From: LZORAL124-50-18 sp051208045
GTDB lineage: Bacteria > Pseudomonadota > Gammaproteobacteria > Pseudomonadales > Oleiphilaceae
Direction: 5' to 3'
DNA: 64,000 nucleotides
Assembly: GCA_051208045.1 (NCBI GenBank)
Contig: JBPJFY010000003.1
Location: forward strand, 320,433 to 384,432
The notes under the pieces were generated by a model. It was given only the letters and a program-made list of their open reading frames with translations, searched no databases and was not told the origin of the DNA. This document shows, in pieces, positions 8,086 to 16,845 of the stretch. Positions within the stretch are counted from its first letter, which is position 1. Every line of letters starts with the position of its first letter. Both the position numbers and the translations under genes were made by a program.

Positions 8086-9306
8086 CTAAACCAGCCACAG
8101 ATCCAGCACCGGCAGGCCGATATCTTCTGCCATCGCCAGCTCCAGTGTGGAGATTGTACTGTCTTGTCCACGTTCTGGTTCCGGTGACATCAGGTAGCCA
8201 TTAAAGGCAGATTCACTGAGGTGTACCACGGAAGCGCTATCCAGTGGAATTTCACCGCCATAAATCACCTGGGCATGCTCGCCAATGAAGCGGTCTTGGG
8301 AGGAAACCAGTGTTTGGAACGTGGTGGTGTAGGAAGAGTTGGTCAGTAATGCGCTGAATCCCAACATATGCCCGATTTCGTGGGTCATGACCGTTTGAAA
8401 GCTGAATTGATCGGCCGTTACCGAGCCGTCCGTTGAAAAGTCATAATACCCTTCCTGGCTCAGGAAATACGTCGATATCGTGATCTGGCCATCGAAATCC
8501 GTGCCATTTTCATCAATACCATGAATCAATTCATAGCCGACAATATCCTGCACCACGCTTTTGCCGTTAAATGTCTCGCCAATAGTCGTGCCAACAACAG
8601 ATTTCGCCAGCGCCAGATCCGTCGTACTGTCGGTGGACACAACATTGATCTCAATACTCGCATCACGGTGGCCTGCAAGATACTGGTCCCACTCTGCCCA
8701 GGCACTACGAATGGCCGCTTCAATCTCGTTTTGATACTGACCCATCACGCCCGAGGTGTCCGAAAAGTGAATGGAAATGGGCGTCGTGGTGTTACTGACC
8801 ACCTCCTGCGCGTATTGTTCCGCCTGTGTGACGCTTTCTGTGGTTTCTGTCACCTGGGTCAGTAATTTGCGGGCTGCAGGAATGTCGGCACTGGTGTATT
8901 CGAAAGCGGCGCTGGCCGCCTGGGCATTAAAACCATTCGCAACCAGGATTTTATTGGCGACGATCGTCTCATCCTCACCTTGTGCCCCCAGTGCAATGTC
9001 CATCGCTATGCGCGCCAGCGTGGATTGGCCAGAGGTGATTAAGTCCGCATACCAGGCCCGTCCTGCCGGATCGGCATCACGATTAAACAGTTGCTGATAC
9101 AACCCGTCAATCAGTGCTTCGGTCGACAGCGTACCAAAGCCCGCCAGAAATTCGGGCGAGGTGCCGAATGCAGATAACGCGCCATTCAGATCCGATGAGG
9201 CATCAAACACACCCGCCCAGTAATCGATACCGCCCTGATCGCCCGGACGACCGTAGTACGCAACATACATCAATTGAGTGAGGTCGATACTCGCCTGGCT
9301 TGCCAT
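8086..9306 (-). CDS. DUF4214 protein with metalloprotease-like domain
   Basis: 406 residues without a signal peptide. Residues 5-150 form DUF4214 repeats (YVAYYGRPGDQGGIDYWAG, LYQQLFNRDADPAGRAWYADLI), seen in proteins exported by type I systems and in surface proteins. Residues 175-400 form a metalloprotease-like domain with HEIGHMLGF (H309, E310, H313, G316). The third zinc histidine of the usual metzincin motif (HExxHxxGxxH) would be residue 319, which is Ala, so activity is uncertain unless a distant ligand serves. The start has CAGGAGAG just upstream. Likely secreted; substrate unknown. Confidence 0.75.
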   Translation of the reverse strand: MASQASIDLTQLMYVAYYGRPGDQGGIDYWAGVFDASSDLNGALSAFGTSPEFLAGFGTLSTEALIDGLYQQLFNRDADPAGRAWYADLITSGQSTLARIAMDIALGAQGEDETIVANKILVANGFNAQAASAAFEYTSADIPAARKLLTQVTETTESVTQAEQYAQEVVSNTTTPISIHFSDTSGVMGQYQNEIEAAIRSAWAEWDQYLAGHRDASIEINVVSTDSTTDLALAKSVVGTTIGETFNGKSVVQDIVGYELIHGIDENGTDFDGQITISTYFLSQEGYYDFSTDGSVTADQFSFQTVMTHEIGHMLGFSALLTNSSYTTTFQTLVSSQDRFIGEHAQVIYGGEIPLDSASVVHLSESAFNGYLMSPEPERGQDSTISTLELAMAEDIGLPVLDLWLV

Positions 9307-9392
9307 GGTCTCTCCTGGGGGTGGTACGATTGAATTCAGAACCCGGAGAGGGTATGCCTCAGAGGCTGACTTTTCCAGCCCCCATGTGCGGC

Positions 9393-10565
9393 TCAGCGAC
9401 CTGGTTCACATTTATCGCTGCCGGATCGAGCGGCCAACCACGCCGCGGTATCCGGCCAGATGTAGTGTGGCGCCTTACTGCCACCCAGAATACCCATATG
9501 CCCGCCGGGTACCGCTTTAACCGTCACATCGGTCGAGCTCAGGTGCTTCAACATCGCTGTGCTGCAATCGTGGTTGACGATATTGTCCTGTTCACCGCAA
9601 ATCAGCAGCACATTGGCGCGCACATTCTCCAAACCATGGCGTGGTGCCCGCTGTGGAAGTTTGCCATGTGCAAGGGTGTTCTCGACCCAGAGATACTGGA
9701 TGACATCCTGAATGGTTGCGCCCGGATACGCCACCATATCATCCAGAAACGCGCCATTGGTGGCGTGAGAGATGACATATTCTTCGCGGTGCAGGTTCTT
9801 CAGTAAATCCCAGTAACCACGCGCGCTGTTCACAGGGTTCGTCAGTTTGAACGCCAAAGCATTGGCCCAACCCGGCGACCGCCACCAGCGCTTACGGGTA
9901 TCATGCACTTTCCAGCCGGTTTTCTGTTCCAGCCAGGCCAGATTACGGGAAATTTTCTGGTATTGCTGCCCAAGCAGTCCATTGGCGTGATAATCGCAGG
10001 GCGCACCAACGAGCACCAGGTTTTCAATATCTTCGTCCCCGAGTGCGGTGTAACACAGGGAGAACAAGCCGCCCATGCTCCAGCCGTGGAGGGACAGCTT
10101 CTGGCTGCCACTGTGCGTTCGCACCTGCTGCAGTAGTTTGGGCATCCAGGTCTCGTAGTAGGCGGCCAGGTTGAAATGGTTGTGGCGTACGGCGGGCTTC
10201 CCCCAATCAATCATGTACAACTCAAACCCTTGCGCCCGCAAATATTTCACCAGTGAACGTTCCGGGAACAAGTCATAGATAAACATATTCACTGCCAGGG
10301 GCGCGACCAACACCAACGGAATAGAATGTGTGTGCGGCCGCACCGGCACGGACTCCCCGGTCATTTCAATTTCTGACGTCGACAGCGGGGGGTAGTAACG
10401 CAATCGAACGATGTCTTCCTGCCAAATCACCTCAAATGGTGTTTTCTCCGCCTGTACCAACGCACCGGCATTCATAAACCGTTGGCGCGCATTAATCACG
10501 GTAGACTGTATTTTGCCCAACGATTCTCTGGACCGAACGGCTGCGTTCTGGGTTGCCTGCAACAT
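9393..10565 (-). CDS. Alpha/beta hydrolase of the PHA synthase (PhaC) family, Ser nucleophile
   Basis: A 390-residue protein resembling class III PhaC polyester synthases over its length (VLVAPLAVNMFIYDLFPERS, MIDWGKP, YLWVENTLAHGKL). The nucleophile box is G-W-S-M-G (161-165), with Ser163 where true synthases have Cys. The triad is completed by Asp327 (CGEQDNIV) and His356 (GGHMG). Serine at this position suggests a hydrolase or depolymerase rather than a polymerase. No phaE, phaA or phaB lies nearby. An AAGGAG ribosome site precedes ATG 10565. Confidence 0.75.
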   Translation of the reverse strand: MLQATQNAAVRSRESLGKIQSTVINARQRFMNAGALVQAEKTPFEVIWQEDIVRLRYYPPLSTSEIEMTGESVPVRPHTHSIPLVLVAPLAVNMFIYDLFPERSLVKYLRAQGFELYMIDWGKPAVRHNHFNLAAYYETWMPKLLQQVRTHSGSQKLSLHGWSMGGLFSLCYTALGDEDIENLVLVGAPCDYHANGLLGQQYQKISRNLAWLEQKTGWKVHDTRKRWWRSPGWANALAFKLTNPVNSARGYWDLLKNLHREEYVISHATNGAFLDDMVAYPGATIQDVIQYLWVENTLAHGKLPQRAPRHGLENVRANVLLICGEQDNIVNHDCSTAMLKHLSSTDVTVKAVPGGHMGILGGSKAPHYIWPDTAAWLAARSGSDKCEPGR

Positions 10566-10698
10566 CGTGACTCCTTTTGCTCACTGCTGAGTTTTTTCAC
10601 TACTGACACAGGCTCCAGTCTAAAAAGTCTCAAAAGACAAGTCATTGGCCAGAAATGCCTTTTGCATCACCTTTTCGATCACTCCCGGTTTCGTTATC

Positions 10699-10745
10699 TT
10701 GACAGGCGCGCATACGAACTCATAATATACTGTACATATATACAG
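10699..10745 (+). promoter_or_regulatory. imuA promoter with LexA box
   Basis: A perfect LexA box, CTGT-N8-ACAG, lies at 10730-10745, 27 bp before the imuA start codon. TTGACA (10699-10704) and CATAAT (10721-10726) give a -35/-10 pair with 16-bp spacing, placing the LexA box over the transcription start. This predicts tight SOS control of the whole imuA-imuB-dnaE2 operon. Confidence 0.85.
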
Positions 10746-10772
10746 TTTTTTTGAAGGATACGAGTTTACTCC

Positions 10773-11582
10773 ATGGCGAACCCTCACACTGAATCCACAC
10801 TCAGCAAAACGAACCCGCTCAATGCGCTGCTGAATCAGTCTCGTGTGTGGCGTGGTAAAGCCGTCTCCCAACCGGGTACAGCAGTACATAGCAGTGGCTA
10901 TCCGGGCATGGACGACCTGCTTCCCGGCGGCGGCTGGCCTGCCGGGGGGGTCGTGGAAGTGATCACTGCTTCGTTTGGTATTGGCGAGGTTCGCCTGCTC
11001 GTGCCCCTGATGCGCTCACTCTCGCAAGAACGGAAACAGTGGATACTGTGGGTCGCCCCACCTTTTCAGCCCTATGCACCCGCACTGGCCCAGCTGGGCA
11101 TTCATATCGACCGGATAGTGGTTGTGCAAACACAGGACCCAAAAGAGCAGTTATGGGCGATGGAGCAAGCCTTGAAAAGTCAGGCCTGCTCACTGGTACT
11201 CGGCTGGCCCGGCAAGATGACCGCCCCCAACATCCGTCGATTACAACTACAGGCAACCCAGCACCAAAGCCTGTGCTTTTTGTTTTGCCCAAGCGAGCAG
11301 TTGCAACAGCCCTCCCCGGTCTCCATCAAGATGCATGTTCAGGCGGGCGTTCAGGCGACACGCCCAACCTCGCCGGTTTCCGTGTCTCCCACACGAACGG
11401 ATTGTGTTTCTGTGCAACTGTTGAAGCGCCGGGGCAGCTGGGCCATGCATCACCCCGCATTGATTCAGCTTGCACCTTACCATTTGCTGTTTTCAGAAGG
11501 CATCGCACAAACAGCCACTGCGCTTGACGATACTCAGCCTGAAGAGAGGGTGCCTGAGAACGTGATTACCGGCCCGTGGTAG
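10773..11582 (+). CDS. imuA: ImuA, SOS mutasome RecA-like accessory protein
   Basis: A 269-residue protein of the ImuA/SulA-like family, related to the RecA core. It shows the family stretches GYPGMDDLLPGGGWPAGGVVEV (about 42-63), WILWVAPPFQPYAPAL and VLGWPGKMTAPNIRRLQLQA. In characterised systems ImuA, ImuB and DnaE2 act together in damage-induced mutagenesis and lesion bypass. It is the first gene after the LexA-controlled promoter, and imuB starts 16 bp after its stop. Confidence 0.9.
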   Translation: MANPHTESTLSKTNPLNALLNQSRVWRGKAVSQPGTAVHSSGYPGMDDLLPGGGWPAGGVVEVITASFGIGEVRLLVPLMRSLSQERKQWILWVAPPFQPYAPALAQLGIHIDRIVVVQTQDPKEQLWAMEQALKSQACSLVLGWPGKMTAPNIRRLQLQATQHQSLCFLFCPSEQLQQPSPVSIKMHVQAGVQATRPTSPVSVSPTRTDCVSVQLLKRRGSWAMHHPALIQLAPYHLLFSEGIAQTATALDDTQPEERVPENVITGPW

Positions 11583-11598
11583 TGGCAGGTGCACGCCC

Positions 11599-13062
11599 AT
11601 GGCCACTCACACACCTCATCGCCCCGCATTATGGCTGTACTTGTGCTTTCATCAGCTCCCTGTCGATATGTATCAGAGAGCGCTGGCGACACCACAGCCT
11701 ATCGCTGTTTTATCCGCTCCGCCCGCACCACAGGTGCTGTGGGCAAACATGCTGGCTGAAGAAAAAGGGATACAGCCGGGCATGGCGCTGCATACCGCAT
11801 TATGTCTTGCGGCGGATCTTCATTACACGAGCTATGAAGAAACACGGGTATGCGAACAATTGAAACACTTGGCCCAGTGGGCCTACGCCTACTCTGCCAC
11901 AATTGCATTATACCCGCCGGATGGGCTGCTCCTGGAAGTTGGCTCCATGACACGTTTATTTCGCGGACTCAATCCTCTGGTCAGCCAGATGCAAGCCGAC
12001 CTGGAACATCTGGGATTTAGTGTACACCTGGCGACCGGGCACACACCACTCGCTGCCCGGATTCTGGCCTGTGCCGCCATGGAATGCCTCAGCGAAGACC
12101 CGGAGCAGATTGCCCGGCAACTTTTATCCGTGGAACTCAGCCAATGCTTTTTGCCGGAAGGACAGGCAGCATTGTTAAATCGTATGGGTATCCACCAGCT
12201 GAAGCAGCTACAGGCAATCCCTGTGGCGGAGTTAGGCCAGCGCTTCGGGAAAGCCCTCTGTGATCATCTGGATCGCCTGTCGGGCGCGCTCGCCGCCCCC
12301 CAAACCCTGTATCAGCCGCCGGAGCACTTTGAACGTACCCTCAGCTTCATGCATGAAATCGAGCACACCACCGGCTTATTATTTCCCATCAAGCGACAAT
12401 TGGGCGAACTGGCGCTGTTTCTTCAGATGCGCGCACAGGCTACAGATCATATCGCGCTCACACTGCAACACCGGGATGGCACCCAGACCCACCTTCTGGT
12501 GCGCAGTGCCGTAGCACAAACACAACCGGATGAACTGCTGAAGCTGACGACACTGAAGCTCGATACCCTGGTACTCCCTGCGCCAGTCACCGGATTAAGT
12601 TTCCGGGTGGATCACCTGCAAGCCTATCAACCCGATGCACGCGATTTGTTTGACACACCACAGCACCAGGAAGACGCCACCCAACTGATCAACCGCCTGA
12701 CGGCCCGGCTCGGTACCACTGCCGTTTATCAGTCCAACTGGCAAGCCGACCACCGGCCGGAACAGGCGGGTACACTGCACCCCGTCTATCAACTCTCACG
12801 TATGGCTGCCCGACTCGCCTCTGCCTATCAGCCTCCGACTGCCATCGCACCATTACGACCGACATGGCTGTGTCCTGCCCCCTACCCCATACACAATACG
12901 CCGGTCACCATACTCAGTGGCCCGGAGCGCATTAACAGTGGATGGTGGAGCGAAAACAAAGTCACACGAGACTACTACATCGCCCGATTTACCCATGGCG
13001 GCGTCGGCTGGATTTTTCAGGACACCACCGGAGACTGGTTTTTACATGGCTGGTTTGGCTGA
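11599..13062 (+). CDS. imuB: ImuB, Y-family polymerase-like protein
   Basis: A 487-residue member of the DNA polymerase Y family. ImuB proteins usually lack the catalytic acidic residues and serve as a hub joining ImuA, DnaE2 and the beta clamp. Consistent with this, the N-terminus (WLYLCFHQLPVDMYQRA) has no D-x-D and the region of the second active-site motif reads LEVGSMTRLFRG, without the SxDE pair. A helix-hairpin-helix-like part lies near residues 195-225. The last 17 bp overlap the start of dnaE2, so the two are translationally coupled. Confidence 0.9.
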   Translation: MATHTPHRPALWLYLCFHQLPVDMYQRALATPQPIAVLSAPPAPQVLWANMLAEEKGIQPGMALHTALCLAADLHYTSYEETRVCEQLKHLAQWAYAYSATIALYPPDGLLLEVGSMTRLFRGLNPLVSQMQADLEHLGFSVHLATGHTPLAARILACAAMECLSEDPEQIARQLLSVELSQCFLPEGQAALLNRMGIHQLKQLQAIPVAELGQRFGKALCDHLDRLSGALAAPQTLYQPPEHFERTLSFMHEIEHTTGLLFPIKRQLGELALFLQMRAQATDHIALTLQHRDGTQTHLLVRSAVAQTQPDELLKLTTLKLDTLVLPAPVTGLSFRVDHLQAYQPDARDLFDTPQHQEDATQLINRLTARLGTTAVYQSNWQADHRPEQAGTLHPVYQLSRMAARLASAYQPPTAIAPLRPTWLCPAPYPIHNTPVTILSGPERINSGWWSENKVTRDYYIARFTHGGVGWIFQDTTGDWFLHGWFG

Positions 13063-16000
13063 TTCCGAGGTCACCTACGCAGAGCTGCACTGCCTCACCA
13101 ACTTCAGCTTTCTGCGTGGTGCCTCCCACCCCGAAGAGCTGGTCGCACAGGCAATCCAGCTGGGCTACCGTGCGCTGGCGATCACCGATGAATGCTCCGT
13201 CTCCGGCGTAGTTCGCGCGTTCGTCGCAGCAAAAGACCGGCCTTTGCGCATCATTATTGGCAGTGAATTTCATCTCTCCGATCCGGCGGTTCGACTTTTG
13301 TTGATCGCCAAAGGCCGAACCGGCTATGGCCAATTGTGCCAGGTGATTACCGATGCGCGTCGTCGCGCACCCAAAGGCCAGTATACACTTCAGCTGAACC
13401 ACCTTACGCCAGATCCGCTCTCGGACTGCCTGGCGATCTGGCTGCCTGACATGACAGACTACGATGGACACGTCACCCCTGAGCACCCCCAAGCTCAGAT
13501 TGGTCGAGCATTGAGCGAATGTTTCCCTGAGCGGCTTTGGATCGGCGCACAGCGTCAGTTAAACGGCTACGACGAACAGGCCCGGCACCTGGCACAAACT
13601 CTGGCAGACCGCCTGCGCCTGCCCATCGTGGCGACTGGCGGCGTGTTAATGCATATACCCCAACGAAAAAAACTGCAGGATACGCTGACCGCCATTCGAT
13701 TGAACACCACCGTGCAAAAAGCGGGCAAGGCTTTGCTCAGTAATCATGAACATTATCTGCGCCCGATCACTAAACTCAAGAAACTGTTCCCCCGCCCCTG
13801 GCTCGCGGAGAGTGTAAAAATAGCCGATCTGTGTACGTTTTCACTCGGCACGCTGCGATATGAGTACCCCAGCGAACTGGTACCCGCAGGTATGCAGGCA
13901 GACACTTACCTCAAAATACTCGTCGACCAGGGCACGCAAAAACGCTACCCACAGGGGCAGCCACTGCCCATTCTTCGACAAATACGCCGCGAGCTGGACT
14001 TAATCAAAGCGCTGCAATACGCACACTACTTTCTGACCATCCATGACATTGTCCGGTTTGCCAAATCACAAGGCATCCTCTGTCAGGGACGAGGCTCCGC
14101 CGCCAACTCGATTGTTTGTTATTGCCTGGGTATCACCGAGGTCGACCCGACTCAGGTGTCCTTGCTCTTCGAACGGTTTATTTCCAAAGAACGGGATGAA
14201 CCACCGGATATCGACGTGGATTTTGAGCATGAACGCCGCGAAGAAGTCATTCAATACATCTATCAGAAATACGGGCGGCACCGGGCGGCTCTTGCCGCCA
14301 CAGTCATCACCTACCGCGGGAAAAGCGCCATCCGGGATGTCGGCAAAGCGCTGGGGCTGGACTTGAACCACCTGGAGCACTTGATTGCCAGCATTGACTG
14401 GCGAGACAAAACCGAGCGTTGGCCCGAACAACTGAGCCAGCAGGGGGACACCCGGCATGCCACCGCCCGACAGCTCTCTGAACTGGTCAGCCAGATTCTG
14501 GGGTTTCCCAGGCACTTATCTCAGCACGTCGGCGGCTTTGTCATTTCTTCCGGCCCCATGAGTCAACTGGTGCCGATTGAAAATGCCGCCATGGCAGATC
14601 GCACCGTCATACAGTGGGACAAAGATGATCTGGAAGCTCTGGGCCTGTTGAAAGTGGATGTATTGGCGCTGGGCATGCTGAGTGCGATTCGTAAATGCCT
14701 GGCGATGCTGCGACAATCCCGGGGATTTCCCGCCAGCCTTGCCGACATTCCCAAAGAAGATCCGGCAGTCTATCAGATGCTGCAAAAAGCCGACAGTGTG
14801 GGTGTATTTCAGGTGGAATCCCGTGCGCAAACCAGCATGCTGCCACGGCTCAAACCGGCCAACTACTATGATCTGGTTATCCAGGTGGCCATTGTGCGCC
14901 CCGGCCCCATTCAGGGAGACATGGTACACCCCTATCTGCGGCGGCGTAGTGGACAGGAAACCGTCAGCTATCCTAACAAAGAAATTCAGCAGGTGTTGGA
15001 GCGCACCCTGGGCGTACCCATCTTTCAGGAACAAGTGATTAAACTGGCCATGGTGGCAGCAGGGTTCACCGCTGGTGAAGCTGACCAGCTGCGTAGGGCC
15101 ATGGCCAGCTGGAAGCGAAACGGAAAGCTCAAACCCTTTCAGGATAAGCTGATTGAGGGCATGACAGCCAAGGGCCACAGCGCCGATTTTGCTGAACGCA
15201 TCTGCCGTCAGATCAGTGGATTTGGCGAATATGGCTTTCCGGAATCCCATGCCGCCAGCTTTGCTTTGCTGGTGTACTTCTCCGCCTGGTTGAAATGTTA
15301 TCACCCGGCAACCTTCTGCTGTGGCCTGCTCAACAGCCTGCCCATGGGGTTTTACTCCCCGGCACAGCTGATTCAGGATGCGCAACGCCATGCCATACCG
15401 ATCCTGCCCATCAGCATCAATCACAGCATCTGGGATCATGAGCCCGCCTTCTTTGACACAGAGCAACAGCCTGCGATTCGCCTGGGGTTCCGTCTCGTAC
15501 GCCAACTCAGCAAGCAAACCGCACTCAGGATTATCCAGCACCGCCCGGCTCAAGGGTATGACAGCATCCCGCAACTCCGCACGCGTGCAGGGCTCTCCTC
15601 GCACGAGCTGGAAATTCTGGCCAGTGCCGAGGCGCTGGCTGAGTTTTCAAACCACCGCTATCAGGCACGCTGGCAAATCCGGGCGCAGCAGCCTGAGCGC
15701 CCGCTGTTGAAGGAGGCCGACCAAGATGCCCCCGCTTCTGCTCTCGACACCACCTACCTGCCCGCCCCCAGTGAAGCACAGGATATGCAGGAAGACTTTC
15801 TTTCGCAGGGACTCTCCATCGACAAACATCCCCTCGCGTTGCTGCGTAAAGCTCCCCCTCATGCGCATCGATGGCTGCTGCAGTGCAAAACCACCGCACA
15901 ACTCACCCGGATTCCGCATAAAAGCCTGGTGTCCGTTGCCGGACTGGTTACCGGCAGACAACGCCCGGGTTCCGCCTCTGGCGTTACATTTGTTACACTG

Positions 16001-16222
16001 GAGGACGAATTTGGCCATTGTAATGTGGTAGTCTGGCTGGCAACCGCCCGGGCGCAGCGCAAAGCACTGATCCAATCCAAGCTCTTGCAGGTAACAGGTA
16101 TTCTGGAACGCGAAGACGAAGTCATTCACCTGATCGCAGGCCGACTGACCGATCGCACCGCAGAGCTGAAAAAACTTTATGGCTCAGGCGAGTTCAAGCT
16201 GAAAAGCCGGGACTTTCATTAA
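13046..16222 (+). CDS. dnaE2: DnaE2, error-prone DNA polymerase III alpha-type subunit
   Basis: A 1058-residue C-family polymerase of DnaE2 type, about 100 residues shorter than replicative DnaE. The PHP domain is N-terminal (YAELHCLTNFSFLRGASHPEEL), the catalytic palm carries PPDIDVDFEHER (about 383-394 of this start), and the C-terminus has the OB-fold (LVTGRQRPGSASGVTFVTLEDE). ATG 13046 fits the family start; an in-frame ATG at 12917 lies deep inside imuB. Works with ImuA and ImuB in SOS-induced translesion synthesis in the cytoplasm. Confidence 0.95.
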   Translation: MAGLADSEVTYAELHCLTNFSFLRGASHPEELVAQAIQLGYRALAITDECSVSGVVRAFVAAKDRPLRIIIGSEFHLSDPAVRLLLIAKGRTGYGQLCQVITDARRRAPKGQYTLQLNHLTPDPLSDCLAIWLPDMTDYDGHVTPEHPQAQIGRALSECFPERLWIGAQRQLNGYDEQARHLAQTLADRLRLPIVATGGVLMHIPQRKKLQDTLTAIRLNTTVQKAGKALLSNHEHYLRPITKLKKLFPRPWLAESVKIADLCTFSLGTLRYEYPSELVPAGMQADTYLKILVDQGTQKRYPQGQPLPILRQIRRELDLIKALQYAHYFLTIHDIVRFAKSQGILCQGRGSAANSIVCYCLGITEVDPTQVSLLFERFISKERDEPPDIDVDFEHERREEVIQYIYQKYGRHRAALAATVITYRGKSAIRDVGKALGLDLNHLEHLIASIDWRDKTERWPEQLSQQGDTRHATARQLSELVSQILGFPRHLSQHVGGFVISSGPMSQLVPIENAAMADRTVIQWDKDDLEALGLLKVDVLALGMLSAIRKCLAMLRQSRGFPASLADIPKEDPAVYQMLQKADSVGVFQVESRAQTSMLPRLKPANYYDLVIQVAIVRPGPIQGDMVHPYLRRRSGQETVSYPNKEIQQVLERTLGVPIFQEQVIKLAMVAAGFTAGEADQLRRAMASWKRNGKLKPFQDKLIEGMTAKGHSADFAERICRQISGFGEYGFPESHAASFALLVYFSAWLKCYHPATFCCGLLNSLPMGFYSPAQLIQDAQRHAIPILPISINHSIWDHEPAFFDTEQQPAIRLGFRLVRQLSKQTALRIIQHRPAQGYDSIPQLRTRAGLSSHELEILASAEALAEFSNHRYQARWQIRAQQPERPLLKEADQDAPASALDTTYLPAPSEAQDMQEDFLSQGLSIDKHPLALLRKAPPHAHRWLLQCKTTAQLTRIPHKSLVSVAGLVTGRQRPGSASGVTFVTLEDEFGHCNVVVWLATARAQRKALIQSKLLQVTGILEREDEVIHLIAGRLTDRTAELKKLYGSGEFKLKSRDFH

Positions 16223-16277
16223 CAACAACGATTCACTTGAACAACAACGAATCATTTGAACAACAACGATTCACTGG
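16221..16277. repeat. Three tandem 19-bp repeats at the dnaE2 stop codon
   Basis: Three contiguous 19-bp copies begin at 16221, 16240 and 16259; the consensus opens with AACAACAACGA and ends TTG or TGG. Copy 1 overlaps the last two bases of the dnaE2 stop codon and copy 3 ends 18 bp before the next start codon. They differ at only a few bases, so the expansion is recent or maintained. Confidence 0.85.
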
Positions 16278-16295
16278 ATCGAATAAGGACAGACG

Positions 16296-16778
16296 ATGCG
16301 CGAAAACACTCCAAAAAAATTCTCACACATCATTATTCTCGGTACAGCCCTGTCACTCACGGCGTGCTCGGGTATGCGCCCGGACACGCTGGGAGCACAA
16401 AACGGCAAGCTCGCCCCCTGCCCCGACAAACCGAACTGTGTTTCCAGCTTTGCAGACACTGAAGACCATTCCATCAAGCCATTCACCCTGGCACCGGAAA
16501 CAAATAATGCAGAAGCGGCCACCGCCGCCATGAAAGAAGCACTGAACAGCCTGCCGCGAACCCAGGTGGTCCAGGAAGACGCCGGCTACCTGCATGCGGA
16601 GTCCACCAGCATGCTGATGCGTTATGTCGATGATGTAGAAATTCTGGTCGACGCGGAAAATGGCGTTACCCATGTAAAATCTGCATCGCGTGTCGGTTAC
16701 AGCGACCTGGGCGTCAACCGTGACCGCGTGGAAACCTTACGGCAGTACCTGTTGGAGAAACAAAAGATCACGGAATGA
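16296..16778 (+). CDS. DUF1499 domain lipoprotein
   Basis: A 160-residue exported lipoprotein. A signal peptide ends in the lipobox LTAC (about residues 23-26), so Cys26 should be lipidated. The mature part is a DUF1499 domain: CPDKPNCVSSFA near its start, then YLHAESTSMLMRYVDDVEILVD and SASRVGYSDLGVNRDRVETLR. The family has no firm function and occurs widely in proteobacteria and plastids. It follows dnaE2 and the tandem repeats but is not obviously part of that operon. Confidence 0.85.
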   Translation: MRENTPKKFSHIIILGTALSLTACSGMRPDTLGAQNGKLAPCPDKPNCVSSFADTEDHSIKPFTLAPETNNAEAATAAMKEALNSLPRTQVVQEDAGYLHAESTSMLMRYVDDVEILVDAENGVTHVKSASRVGYSDLGVNRDRVETLRQYLLEKQKITE

Positions 16779-16845
16779 TTTACGCAGTGCCTGGCCAAAC
16801 GGCCGGGCCATTGCCTTATCAAGCCCGATCAACTACCCTCAAAGT

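Noticed and set aside
12917..13045. N-terminal extension of dnaE2 from an upstream ATG
   Set aside because: The 43 extra residues lie inside the imuB reading frame, have no family similarity, and ATG 13046 gives the usual DnaE2 start.
14516..15604. Long minus-strand open frame (362 codons) inside dnaE2
   Set aside because: It is the mirror of a high-GC3 coding sequence with no recognisable domain or ribosome site; dnaE2 explains the region.
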